Of a stretch of 64,000 bases of DNA, positions 8,122 through 15,787 are shown in pieces. Positions within the stretch are counted from its first letter, which is position 1. Each line of letters opens with the position of its first letter. The notes below the pieces were generated by a model, which was not told the origin of the DNA, did no database searches, and worked only from the letters and a program-made list of their open reading frames with translations. The DNA is from JACTOJ01 sp032335695 (lineage in GTDB: Bacteria; Bacillota; Clostridia; Clostridiales; Clostridiaceae): contig NZ_JACTOJ010000003.1 in the NCBI RefSeq assembly GCF_032335695.1, positions 1 to 64,000 of the forward strand, given 5' to 3'. Both the position numbers and the translations under genes were made by a program.

Positions 8122-8778
8122 ATGAATATAAAATGGTTTGGTCAATCGTGTTTCATGCTTACCGCTGAAAACGGCACAAAAATCATCATGGACCCGTATT
8201 CCAAAATGTTCGGCTCTTTGTCCGGCTATAAATTGCCGGAGATTGACGCGAATATTGTCACAATCAGCCACAATCACAGCGACCATAACAATGTCGGCGC
8301 GGTTAAGGGGGACTTTGTGCTTATCAGGGAACCGGGAGTGTTTTCGCCGGAAGGAATCGACATTAAAGGCGTTCAGACTTTTCACGACAACGTTTCCGGG
8401 GCAAAAAGAGGCAAAAATGTCGTCTATAATTTCAGGGTAGACGGATTAAATGTCTGCCATTGCGGCGATCTGGGACATCTGTTAAGTTCTGAACAGATCA
8501 CGGAAGTCGGGAAAGTGGACATACTGCTCCTTCCCGTAGGAGGGAGAGCCACACTGGATGCCAGCGGCGCAGCGGAAGTCATGAAGCAGCTCAATCCGAC
8601 GGTCGTGATACCGATGCACTACAGGACAAAAGCAATGGGGATTCCCGGACACATCTTTGGAAAAGTCGATACATTTATAACCGTTTCAAAAAAAGATGTG
8701 AAATATTATAAAGAGCTTGAAGTAAACTTATCAAATATCAAAGCTCTCCCGGAAATTGCGGTTCTGCAATATAATTGA
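8122..8778 (+). CDS. Metallo-beta-lactamase-fold hydrolase (UPF0173/UlaG-like)
   Basis: A 218-residue protein with the metal-binding motif HNHSDH (H50, H52, D54, H55), a further HCGDLGH (H113, D116) and IPMHYRT near residue 172, the pattern of MBL-fold metal-dependent hydrolases. The N-terminus MNIKWFGQSCFML is typical of the small UPF0173/L-ascorbate-6-phosphate-lactonase-like branch. It is cytoplasmic with no signal peptide and probably binds two Zn or Mn ions. Substrate unknown. AAGGAGGAG precedes the ATG. It may inactivate or process the compound handled by the neighbouring pump (inference). Confidence 0.88.
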   Translation: MNIKWFGQSCFMLTAENGTKIIMDPYSKMFGSLSGYKLPEIDANIVTISHNHSDHNNVGAVKGDFVLIREPGVFSPEGIDIKGVQTFHDNVSGAKRGKNVVYNFRVDGLNVCHCGDLGHLLSSEQITEVGKVDILLLPVGGRATLDASGAAEVMKQLNPTVVIPMHYRTKAMGIPGHIFGKVDTFITVSKKDVKYYKELEVNLSNIKALPEIAVLQYN

Positions 8779-8924
8779 AAAAGTTTGCTGTATCTGAATC
8801 AAAGTATTCGGGAACTGTTATTCTTGCGGCACCGGACACCCAATAACGGATTATCGAATTAGAGTTTTTTTCTGTTCATCGCTTTAGCCTTTATAAGGCA
8901 AGAGTATGCGTAAAAATCTAACGT

Positions 8925-9006
8925 TATATAGCAAACCCGTCAAAAGACGGCGACGCAAAGCCACGGGTCTAATGTTTTTAAAACGATGACCGCCGAGTTG
9001 CAATAA
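8925..9006 (+). promoter_or_regulatory. Cyclic-di-GMP-I (GEMM) riboswitch
   Basis: The core is seen directly: GCAAACC at 8931, a P2 stem CCGTC/GACGG with an AAAA-type loop, then GACGCAAAGCCACGGG and TCTAA, then GATGACCGCCGAGTTGC, with closing P1 pairs TATAGCAA/TTGCAATA. These are the conserved ligand-binding segments of the GEMM-I family, which binds cyclic di-GMP. What follows is a 38-nt hairpin and about 60 nt of open sequence with no real ORF, so the target gene appears to be missing. Confidence 0.88.
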
Positions 9007-9040
9007 AGGGACCAGAACCCGTGTGTTCTGATCCCTTTAT
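9003..9040 (+). terminator. Hairpin after the riboswitch (possible expression platform)
   Basis: ATAAAGGGACCAGAAC pairs with GTTCTGATCCCTTTAT around a short loop. It has no clear T run. A further GGGTCCTTTTGACCC at 9058-9072 could compete for pairing, so it may be a degenerate terminator/antiterminator. Confidence 0.5.
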
Positions 9041-9247
9041 GCTATTATAGCTTATTCGGGTCCTTTTGACCCAATGAATAAATTCAATATTCGAATTGCA
9101 ATTAAAGCCGCTGATCCTCTTTTTAAAAAGTGGATGGTAGCATCGGAGTCTTTACCGTGCCGGAGCGCGAGAGCATCCCAGAAACGGATGTACGCTTAAA
9201 AACGAGAAAAGGAGTAGCACTTAGCTACTCCCAAGCAAAAGCCGGAT

Positions 9248-9296
9248 AAAAAAGGGAGTGTCCTTAAAGGATACTCAGATCCTATAAGGACACTCC
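9248..9296 (-). terminator. Terminator of tRNA-Pro
   Basis: On the minus strand GGAGTGTCCTTA pairs with TAAGGACACTCC, followed by CTTTTTT. It lies just past the 3' end of tRNA-Pro. Confidence 0.85.
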
Positions 9297-9299
9297 GCA

Positions 9300-9374
<75 letters not shown>

Positions 9375-9470
9375 AAACAATTTCCACAAGTATATTATAT
9401 AAAAAATATTTAATCAATTCAATTAAAAAGGCAGTATAACAAAAATTGTTTTACTGCCTTAGCAAAGATA

Positions 9471-9803
9471 TTAAATGAAATTATTATTGGGATTCTTATT
9501 ATCCTCTTCCCCAACACCTTTCACGGGTACTGTGGAGGCTATGAATCCAACCAAAATGGATACGAGAGCAGGAGCTACAATATTTACATAAGCTATATAT
9601 CTTGTTCTATACATTATGTAAGCAGCTGCAGATGTTATTATGGCTGAGGCTAAAAAAGTGAATATAACAAATTTGGCAAAGGAACTCATAAGCTTTTCAT
9701 ATATTTTATGCCGCATGGGTCCTCTTATTATAGCCTTAAATATAAATAGTGAAACGAAAATTAATATTAGATTAGCAAGCATAGATACAATGAATATTGA
9801 CAT
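9471..9803 (-). CDS. Small membrane protein of unknown function (110 aa)
   Basis: Three hydrophobic segments (about residues 4-26, 45-66 and 72-93) with a short polar, Asn-rich C-terminal tail (NKNPNNN). No recognised motif. The start is well supported by AGAAGGAGGTC upstream on the minus strand. It is transcribed alone, away from the dCMP deaminase gene. Function unknown. Confidence 0.7.
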   Translation of the reverse strand: MSIFIVSMLANLILIFVSLFIFKAIIRGPMRHKIYEKLMSSFAKFVIFTFLASAIITSAAAYIMYRTRYIAYVNIVAPALVSILVGFIASTVPVKGVGEEDNKNPNNNFI

Positions 9804-9996
9804 GATTAGACCTCCTTCTAAATTTAAAATTAGTATATTTTATACTGAAAATTATTATTTCCAAACTCAAAGTAAATTATGAATATTCACCATTTATTCC
9901 ACTACTTATTTTAAGTTTTATACTTTGTTATCTGTATTTAGTTACTTTATTGATATATAATATATATTAAGCTGTAAAACAAGTGGAGGAAAATTT

Positions 9997-10410
9997 ATGA
10001 GAAAAAACTGGGATAACTATTTTATGGATATAGCCTTTATGGTAAAAGAGAGAAGCACTTGTCCTAGACTTCATGTAGGAGCAGTCATAGTTAAGGATAA
10101 GAGAATAAAAGGGACAGGCTATAATGGAAGTCCATCATCTTTAGAGCATTGCGAAGATGTGGGATGTTTAATGATAGATAATCATTGCAGAAGAACAATA
10201 CATGCAGAAGTAAACGCAGTAATGGAATGCTCTCCTGAAGAAAGAAGAGACGCTACAATTTACATAACTGCTCAGCCTTGTATGGAATGCTCAAAGCTTA
10301 TTATAGCATCAGGAATATCTAGGGTTGTTTATGCTAAGAAATATAATACTGAATATGATTTTTTTAAAGATGCTCCTTGGATAGAAGTTATGTGCTTAGA
10401 GAATTATTAA
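9997..10410 (+). CDS. dCMP deaminase family protein (ComEB-like)
   Basis: A 137-residue zinc deaminase. It has the HAEVNA motif (catalytic His and Glu) and PCMECSKLI (two zinc Cys), plus an additional Cys/His-rich stretch (EHCEDVGCLMIDNHCRR) typical of the dCMP deaminase branch. The family converts dCMP to dUMP for dTTP synthesis; in Bacillus the same family is called ComEB. The start follows GTGGAGG. It is followed after about 60 nt by the TerC-like gene and may be cotranscribed. Confidence 0.9.
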   Translation: MRKNWDNYFMDIAFMVKERSTCPRLHVGAVIVKDKRIKGTGYNGSPSSLEHCEDVGCLMIDNHCRRTIHAEVNAVMECSPEERRDATIYITAQPCMECSKLIIASGISRVVYAKKYNTEYDFFKDAPWIEVMCLENY

Positions 10411-10471
10411 AAATATAAGTTTTGTGATATTTTTATAAATGATTTACTATAAACGAGAGGATGAAAAAATA

Positions 10472-11149
10472 ATGGAATGGTTTTTAGGTATACTTATTGG
10501 TATATTGCAGATTACTTTGTTGGATTTAGTGCTAAGTGGAGATAATGTGGGTGTAATAGCTTTGGCTACTAAAAATTTATCACCTGAATACGCAAAAAAA
10601 GCATCGGTTGTGGGGATTTTTGGTGCTGTGGCTTTAAGAATATTATTTGCTTGCATTATTACATATGTGATGATGATTCAGTGGCTTCCAATAAAACTTT
10701 TAGGTGGATTGCTGCTTATAAAGATAACTTGGGATTTAATAAAGCCTGAAGAAGAGGTAGAACACGGAGAAGTAAAGTCGCAGGATAAATTTATGAAGGC
10801 TGTGTTAAGCATTATAATCGCTGATTTAAGCATGAGCATTGACAATGTACTTGCTATTGGAGCATCAGCTCACGGCAATGTGCTTCTTATTATATTTGGT
10901 ATAATGCTAAATATACCAATACTTTTCTTCGGAAGCAGATTAGTAGCAAATTTAATGAGAAAATATAAGATTGTTATATATATAGGGGCTGCTATTTTGG
11001 CTCACACTGCTTTTGGTATGATTTTAGAGGACAGGCTACTAGATGCTTATGTAAATGGAATTGCAGAGACTATGATACCTCTAATGGCAGGGATTCTAAC
11101 ACTGTTATATGGATTTATAATAATTAAAAAAACTAAAGAGAAGTTTTAA
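10472..11149 (+). CDS. TerC/YjbE-family integral membrane protein
   Basis: A 225-residue protein with about seven hydrophobic segments and the two family signatures with paired Asp/Asn in membrane helices: LDLVLSGDNVGVIALA and LSMSIDNVLAIGA. The TerC/Alx/YjbE family includes manganese exporters. ATG 10472 is favoured, with GAGAGG upstream; an earlier in-frame start at 10439 has no ribosome binding site. I see no yybP-ykoY (manganese) riboswitch in the short upstream gap. Confidence 0.87.
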   Translation: MEWFLGILIGILQITLLDLVLSGDNVGVIALATKNLSPEYAKKASVVGIFGAVALRILFACIITYVMMIQWLPIKLLGGLLLIKITWDLIKPEEEVEHGEVKSQDKFMKAVLSIIIADLSMSIDNVLAIGASAHGNVLLIIFGIMLNIPILFFGSRLVANLMRKYKIVIYIGAAILAHTAFGMILEDRLLDAYVNGIAETMIPLMAGILTLLYGFIIIKKTKEKF

Positions 11150-11190
11150 TTTTACTAGTAAAGTATTATAGAAAAAGGTTATAATTTATC

Positions 11191-11247
11191 AGGCTATGTT
11201 AAATAAGTTATTAGATTTAATTTATTTAGCATAGCTTTTTAATTAAC
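11191..11247 (+). terminator. Terminator after the TerC-like gene
   Basis: GGCTATGTTAAATAA pairs (with G-T pairs) with TTATTTAGCATAGC, followed by TTTTTAATT. Confidence 0.75.
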
Positions 11248-11358
11248 CAAATAATAAAAAGAAATTTAATAATAAATAATAGCAACCTAATAAATTTTAT
11301 TACGTGTAATAATGTATAGAAACCTATGATTATAGTTTAAGCACAAAGGTGGTGGCAT

Positions 11359-11898
11359 ATGGAGGAGAAAAAGTTAATAAAAAGATGCCAGTCTGGAGAC
11401 AAGGATGCCTTCCAGAAACTTATAACTAGGTATCATCCATATGTATACAAATTTTTGATGAAAATATGTCAAGATGAAAATATAGCAGAGGATTTAGTGC
11501 AGGAAACCTTTATGAAAATAATACGAAGTATAGAAAAATTTGATGTGCACGGAAAGTCAAAGTTTTCCACTTACATTATTACAGTTTGCAGGAATTGTTA
11601 TATAGACTATTATAGAAAAAATAAAAAGTTATTAAGGAACATACCAATAGATGAAAATTTAAAAATACAATGTAGCAATCTAGAGGAACTTATTATTACT
11701 AAAGTAACAGCAGAGAATATAGAAAAAGAACTGGAAAAACTTCCAGAGGAACAAAAAATAGCTATAAGGATGAAGTATATTGAAGGTATGACTTTAAAAG
11801 AAATAGGTAAAGAGTTGGAGCTTGAATCTAAGACAATAAAAAGTCGAATTCATCATGGAATCATAAAACTTAGAAAAGTATTTGAAGGAGATGATTAA
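11359..11898 (+). CDS. ECF-type RNA polymerase sigma factor
   Basis: A 179-residue sigma-70-family protein with only regions 2 and 4. Region 2 carries AEDLVQETFMKI and FSTYIITVCRNCYIDYYRKN; region 4 carries LPEEQKIAIRMKYIEGMT and the helix-turn-helix LKEIGKELELESKTIKSRI. Such factors direct a small stress or envelope regulon and are normally held by a membrane anti-sigma factor. The next two genes encode membrane proteins and follow with no gap, so a signalling operon is likely. AAAGGTGG supports ATG 11359. Confidence 0.93.
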   Translation: MEEKKLIKRCQSGDKDAFQKLITRYHPYVYKFLMKICQDENIAEDLVQETFMKIIRSIEKFDVHGKSKFSTYIITVCRNCYIDYYRKNKKLLRNIPIDENLKIQCSNLEELIITKVTAENIEKELEKLPEEQKIAIRMKYIEGMTLKEIGKELELESKTIKSRIHHGIIKLRKVFEGDD

Positions 11899-11899
11899 A

Positions 11900-12181
11900 T
11901 TGAAGCAGATAGATAAGAAGGAAACATCCATATTGCTGGCTAATTTGGATAAGGAAATAAGCATAAAATGCATTGAATTATCTGAAAAGAAAAGGGCAGC
12001 TAATCAAAAGAAAATATTCTTTATAAGCTGTGTAGTATTTATCATAGCGTTTATTCTTCAAGTGATTTTTAGTTTATTTGATGTAAGCCATTTAATTTCA
12101 ATATGGATGTATTTGATAGGAGTATCCTTATTAATACTGACAACATTATTTACTACACATAAAGGAGGGATACTTAGATGA
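11900..12181 (+). CDS. Small two-span membrane protein, candidate anti-sigma factor
   Basis: About 93 residues: a charged N-terminal cytoplasmic segment of about 40 residues, then two hydrophobic helices (about residues 38-60 and 65-88). It shows no zinc-binding anti-sigma (ZAS) motif. It begins 1 nt after the sigma gene's stop; TTG 11900 is chosen because AAGGAG at 11885-11890 is correctly spaced for it, while ATG 11891 would touch that site. Position and topology make it the obvious candidate anti-sigma partner, but this is inference. Confidence 0.65.
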   Translation: MKQIDKKETSILLANLDKEISIKCIELSEKKRAANQKKIFFISCVVFIIAFILQVIFSLFDVSHLISIWMYLIGVSLLILTTLFTTHKGGILR

Positions 12182-13125
12182 AAATTCTTGATAATTTTGT
12201 TAATAAAATAAATTTCAACAAAGCGGTGAAGATATATCTAATAATTTTATTGCTGGCTACTCTATTATGTGGAGGCTTCATAAGCTATATTATGCGAGAC
12301 AAGATATATATGGCTGCGGACTACGTAAGAATTTCTAGAAGCTTTAAGAATGAAGGATATGGTGTTGAAATTCAAGCTGAATTAGATAAGCTGTCTAAAT
12401 CATCCAAGGATATTGTAAATGTTATTGTGGAAGATAAAAGTAATAATATAATATACAAGTCTAATTCTAATATTGTAGGTGATACTAAAACTTTCATATT
12501 TACACCTTATGAATTTAGCAATATATACTTAAAAGACAATATTAATGAAGATATAATCTATAGAGTGGTACCAGAAGATAATATTATATTAAATAGAGAC
12601 TATATAACTAATCATGAAAAAATAGTGTCAGATATAGATGATGATTTCTATTATGAACAAATTTTAGGGTCTACTAAAGTAGAATTGGTAAATTTCTTGG
12701 GAAATAAATTCACAGGAGAAAAGATATTTATTTTAAGAGAAGCAAGTTCTATACCTTATGCAAGAGAAGGTGTAAAGATATTGGCTGCAGTCTTTTCAAT
12801 CATGTTCATGCTTTATTGGATTGGACTTTGTTTGTGGGTATATAAGGATTCAAACAAAAAAAATATTAACTCTGCACTTTGGGGGTTGCTTGTGTTAATA
12901 ACTAATCTGGTTGGATTAATTATTTATACCATGTATAAACAAACCAATAATATATGCGACAAGTGCGGATCAATTCAAAGTAAAGAAAGTATATATTGCA
13001 CTGTTTGCGGCAATAAGATTAATAGAATATGCGATAAATGCGGTTCCATTATAGATAAAGAAGATAAATTTTGTTCAAAATGCGGAAGTGACTTAGAAAG
13101 CAGTTATGAATTTAAAAAAATTTAA
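12178..13125 (+). CDS. Membrane sensor-like protein with two C-terminal zinc ribbons
   Basis: A 315-residue protein. TM helix at about 18-38, an extracytoplasmic domain of about 160 residues, two more helices at about 201-221 and 232-252, then two zinc ribbons (C260, C263, C274, C277 and C285, C288, C299, C302) on the inside. The segment around helices 2-3 (YKDSNKKNINSALWGLL) resembles the short membrane region seen in PLDc_N-type proteins. It overlaps the previous gene by 4 nt (ATGA), so the three genes are translationally coupled. Its extracellular domain could sense a signal for the sigma factor; unproven. Function otherwise unknown. Confidence 0.75.
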   Translation: MKILDNFVNKINFNKAVKIYLIILLLATLLCGGFISYIMRDKIYMAADYVRISRSFKNEGYGVEIQAELDKLSKSSKDIVNVIVEDKSNNIIYKSNSNIVGDTKTFIFTPYEFSNIYLKDNINEDIIYRVVPEDNIILNRDYITNHEKIVSDIDDDFYYEQILGSTKVELVNFLGNKFTGEKIFILREASSIPYAREGVKILAAVFSIMFMLYWIGLCLWVYKDSNKKNINSALWGLLVLITNLVGLIIYTMYKQTNNICDKCGSIQSKESIYCTVCGNKINRICDKCGSIIDKEDKFCSKCGSDLESSYEFKKI

Positions 13126-13234
13126 CTAAATAAAATGGGATAGCATTATCTTTTAAGTGCGGCGGGAGAATATATAAGTGTTAAAAAAGATTAATAAACA
13201 TTTATTAATAAATAATATAAGGAGGTGAAGGAAT

Positions 13235-13558
13235 ATGTTAAAATCTTTAGAGAAGGTGGATTTGAAAATCCTCGAATATATGGACAAGTACTTAAAAAGT
13301 CAGCTATTGGATATTATTATGCCGCTAATAACATATTCTTTTCCATCGGGTCATTCTGCAGCTTCTTTTGCAGCAGCGGGCATATTTGTGGCCATGAACG
13401 GCTGGAGCAGCGTGATTGTAATAATTTTAGCGATTTTAATTGGATTTTCAAGATTGTATTTGAAGGTACATTATCCTTTAGACGTTTTAAGCGGAATGTT
13501 CTTAGGTATTTTATGTTCTTCAATAATAGTGCATATATCTAAAATAATAAGAGTTTAG
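13235..13558 (+). CDS. PAP2-like phosphatase with internal deletion (107 aa)
   Basis: The N-terminal 33 residues and the C-terminal part line up with the full-length PAP2 at 1994-2509: ITYSFPSGHSAASFA and SRLYLKVHYPLDVLSG are present. About 69 residues are missing between T33 and Y34, exactly in frame, removing the K-x6-RP motif and two membrane helices. The remaining motifs carry the catalytic His residues, but without motif 1 activity is doubtful. The frame is intact and starts after GGAGGTGAAGG, so it may still be made. It sits directly upstream of the glycosyltransferase (13 nt gap). Confidence 0.75.
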   Translation: MLKSLEKVDLKILEYMDKYLKSQLLDIIMPLITYSFPSGHSAASFAAAGIFVAMNGWSSVIVIILAILIGFSRLYLKVHYPLDVLSGMFLGILCSSIIVHISKIIRV

Positions 13559-13571
13559 GGAGACGGTACAT

Positions 13572-14789
13572 ATGAGAATACTTATTTCAACTGATACTTT
13601 TTATCCTATGATTAACGGAGTAGTAATTTCCACTAATAATTTATATAAATATTTGAAGCAAAAGGGGCATGAAGTAAAAATAATCACCTTGTCCTCTACT
13701 GGGGAAGAAAGAATCGAAGGGGATATATATTATCTTAAATCCTTTAAATTAAATATATACCCTGGATTGAGATGCAAAAGTCCTTTTAATAATAAATTAA
13801 TAAGAGAGATAATCGAATGGCAGCCGGAGATAATTCATTCTCAAACAGAATTTTCTACAATGTTTATATCAAGAAAAATTTCAAAAAAGCTTAATATTCC
13901 TCAAGTACATACTTATCATACTATGTACGAAGACTACCTAAAGTATATATTCAAAGGTAAATTAATCTCAAAGAATATGTCTAGAAGGATAATGAGAATA
14001 ATTTTGAACTCTTTGAATGCAATAGTAGTGCCTACGGATAAAGTTAAAAGAGCGCTGATTGATTATGGAGTAAATAAAGAGTTTTATGTAATTCCTACAG
14101 GCATAGATATAAGTAAATTTAAAAATAAAATTTCTCTTCAGGAGAAAAAGGAACTTCTGCAAAAATATAATCTTTTAGATAAGAAGGTTTTCGCATATGT
14201 TGGAAGGATAGGAGAAGAAAAAAATATTGAAGAAATAATTGAGCATTTTTCAATAATGTCAAAAGAACATAAAGATATAGTGCTTATGGTAGTGGGCGGC
14301 GGGCCTTATCTAGCTAAACTTATTAAGCTGGTTAATGAAAAACGAATTGAAGATAGAGTAAGATTTACTGGCATGGTAGATAGCAAGGAGGTATATAAAT
14401 ACTATCAATTAGCAGATATATTTGTAACAGCATCCACCAGTGAAACTCAAGGACTAACTTACATTGAGGCTCTTGCTAGTGGTGTTCCGGTGGTTTGCAA
14501 ATATGATGCCTGCATAGAGAATTTAATCATAAATAATAAAAATGGTTTTGCTTTTAAAAGCGAAAGAGAATTTATTGAAGCTGCGGCATCAATAATTTAT
14601 GATGAAAAAATAAAAGAAAGCATGAAACTAAATTGTTTCAATACTGCTGATGAATATTCTATTGAGAGCTTTGGAGAAAAGCTTATAAACACTTATTCTG
14701 TAATTTTGGAACAAGTTAAAGAGAGCAAGCAGAATGACATAAATATGTCATATACTGTTAATGGAAATAATACTGATTTAAGAATATAA
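13572..14789 (+). CDS. GT4-family glycosyltransferase (diacylglycerol glucosyltransferase-like)
   Basis: A 405-residue two-domain (GT-B) enzyme. The N-terminus has DTFYPMINGVVIS, typical of glycolipid-forming GT4 enzymes that use diacylglycerol. The C-terminal half has VGRIGEEKNIEEI and the donor-binding SETQGLTYIEALASGVPVV (E-x7-E). It is probably membrane-associated at the inner face and transfers a hexose from a nucleotide sugar to a lipid; acceptor and sugar are inferred. AGGGAGAC precedes ATG 13572. It is probably cotranscribed with the preceding PAP2 relative, which also fits lipid metabolism. Confidence 0.85.
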   Translation: MRILISTDTFYPMINGVVISTNNLYKYLKQKGHEVKIITLSSTGEERIEGDIYYLKSFKLNIYPGLRCKSPFNNKLIREIIEWQPEIIHSQTEFSTMFISRKISKKLNIPQVHTYHTMYEDYLKYIFKGKLISKNMSRRIMRIILNSLNAIVVPTDKVKRALIDYGVNKEFYVIPTGIDISKFKNKISLQEKKELLQKYNLLDKKVFAYVGRIGEEKNIEEIIEHFSIMSKEHKDIVLMVVGGGPYLAKLIKLVNEKRIEDRVRFTGMVDSKEVYKYYQLADIFVTASTSETQGLTYIEALASGVPVVCKYDACIENLIINNKNGFAFKSEREFIEAAASIIYDEKIKESMKLNCFNTADEYSIESFGEKLINTYSVILEQVKESKQNDINMSYTVNGNNTDLRI

Positions 14790-14822
14790 AATTATTAAGC
14801 ATGATTATTTATTCTATTCAAT

Positions 14823-14920
14823 TAAAAAGTAAGAGGTAAGAAATAACAGTTATTGAAGAAATCGTCTCTTTGCGAGCCGATTTCATATAACTCTAATCTA
14901 AAACTTCTTACCTTTTCGCT
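14823..14920. repeat. MITE-like inverted-repeat element
   Basis: An AAAAGTAAGAGGTAAGAAAT arm is mirrored by AACTTCTTACCTTTT at 14898-14915 around a core with its own small dyad (AAATCG/CGATTT). The same kind of arm (TAAGAAGTAAGAGT) occurs at 37.5 kb. No ORF inside. The right arm provides the last codons of the minus-strand PHP gene. Confidence 0.5.
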
Positions 14921-15620
14921 TTAAATATTCAAATATGTCATATTCATTTGTGTTAATGATTAAGTTCTCAGGCATATCAACTTTTTTTATAATTTTTTCA
15001 GCCTCAGAGAAATTTCCTATGGCATTGCAAAAGTGAGAATCTGTATTCAATATTATTTTAGCTCCGTAATTTTTGCATAAAGCTGCTATTTCTGTACAAT
15101 TATCTTCACTGCCAACTCTGGAGCTTTTAAAGGAGCTATTGTTTATTTCAATAAGTATATTTTTTTCTTTTGCTTTTTTTACTATCTCTTCTTTATATAT
15201 TGGAAAACGAGGATTTCCACAGTGGCCAATTATGTGGACGTTGGAATTATCCATAACCTTCAAAAGAGCTTTTGTATTTATTTCGGGGTCTTTTCCTCCC
15301 TCAAGTATAGGCTCGTGCAGGCTAACTATCATTATATTTAATCTCTCCTGAATTTCTTCAGGAATATCCAAGTTACCTTCATAATCTATTACATTAGCTT
15401 CGCAGCCATAAAGCATTTTTACTCCAAAAAGCTCTCTAGGTAATACTTTTAAATTTCCAAAGTACCATATATGAGGAGAACCTGGCATAGCTGGACCATG
15501 GTCGGTGGTACCTAATACCTTTAATCCAATCTCACTGGCATATTTTGCATTTTCCATTAATGTAGAATAGGCGTGACCGCTTACTAAAGTGTGAGTATGT
15601 ATATCTACTACGTATTTCAT
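14898..15620 (-). CDS. PHP-domain phosphatase (YcdX family)
   Basis: A 240-residue PHP protein. Metal-binding motifs in order: DIHTHT at the N-terminus, TTDHG at about residue 40, a Glu in GCEANV, HEP (about 108), HCGNPRF and LNTDSH near the C-terminus. The family binds a trinuclear metal centre and hydrolyses phosphoesters; YcdX-type substrates are uncertain. The start follows AGGAGAG on the minus strand. The C-terminal residues (KRKGKKF) are encoded by the arm of a repeat element, so the tail may have been replaced by an insertion. Confidence 0.88.
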   Translation of the reverse strand: MKYVVDIHTHTLVSGHAYSTLMENAKYASEIGLKVLGTTDHGPAMPGSPHIWYFGNLKVLPRELFGVKMLYGCEANVIDYEGNLDIPEEIQERLNIMIVSLHEPILEGGKDPEINTKALLKVMDNSNVHIIGHCGNPRFPIYKEEIVKKAKEKNILIEINNSSFKSSRVGSEDNCTEIAALCKNYGAKIILNTDSHFCNAIGNFSEAEKIIKKVDMPENLIINTNEYDIFEYLKRKGKKF

Positions 15621-15724
15621 AAAATCTCTCCTATAAATTATTCTATAGTTTTATTATATAATAAAATTAAGATTTGTGTCGTAAAACTTTAGTTAAACAG
15701 AGGCAAATAAAAGTTTTATTATTG

Positions 15725-15753
15725 TTGAAATAGAAACAAAAGTTTACTATAAT
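15725..15753 (+). promoter_or_regulatory. Promoter of the marR gene
   Basis: TTGAAA (15725-15730), 17-bp spacer, perfect TATAAT (15748-15753), 35 nt before the start codon. GAAACAAAA in the spacer recurs at the MFS promoter and may be part of the MarR operator. Confidence 0.8.
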
Positions 15754-15787
15754 GTTGTTAATACACCAACAGGTGGGAGGACAGAGC

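Larger units (their letters stand above)
8779..9254. other. Non-coding stretch holding a riboswitch and hairpins; no convincing gene
   Basis: Between the hydrolase gene and tRNA-Pro. It contains a cyclic-di-GMP-I aptamer (8925-9006), a hairpin at 9003-9040, and a weak short open frame of about 41 codons from ATG 9074 that lacks a ribosome binding site. No gene clearly controlled by the riboswitch remains. Confidence 0.6.

Noticed and set aside
5392..9053. Possible direct repeat ATTATAG..CTT bordering the foreign module
   Set aside because: Only about ten AT-rich bases agree (near 5392 and 9044); not enough to call att sites, and no copy of the tRNA-Pro 3' end was found at the left border.
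9074..9199. 41-codon frame after the c-di-GMP riboswitch
   Set aside because: No ribosome binding site, no recognisable protein, and competing hairpins upstream; kept only as a note.
13225..13542. A 105-codon frame overlapping the short PAP2 gene
   Set aside because: Different frame; the overlapping frame from 13235 has PAP2 motifs and the better ribosome binding site.
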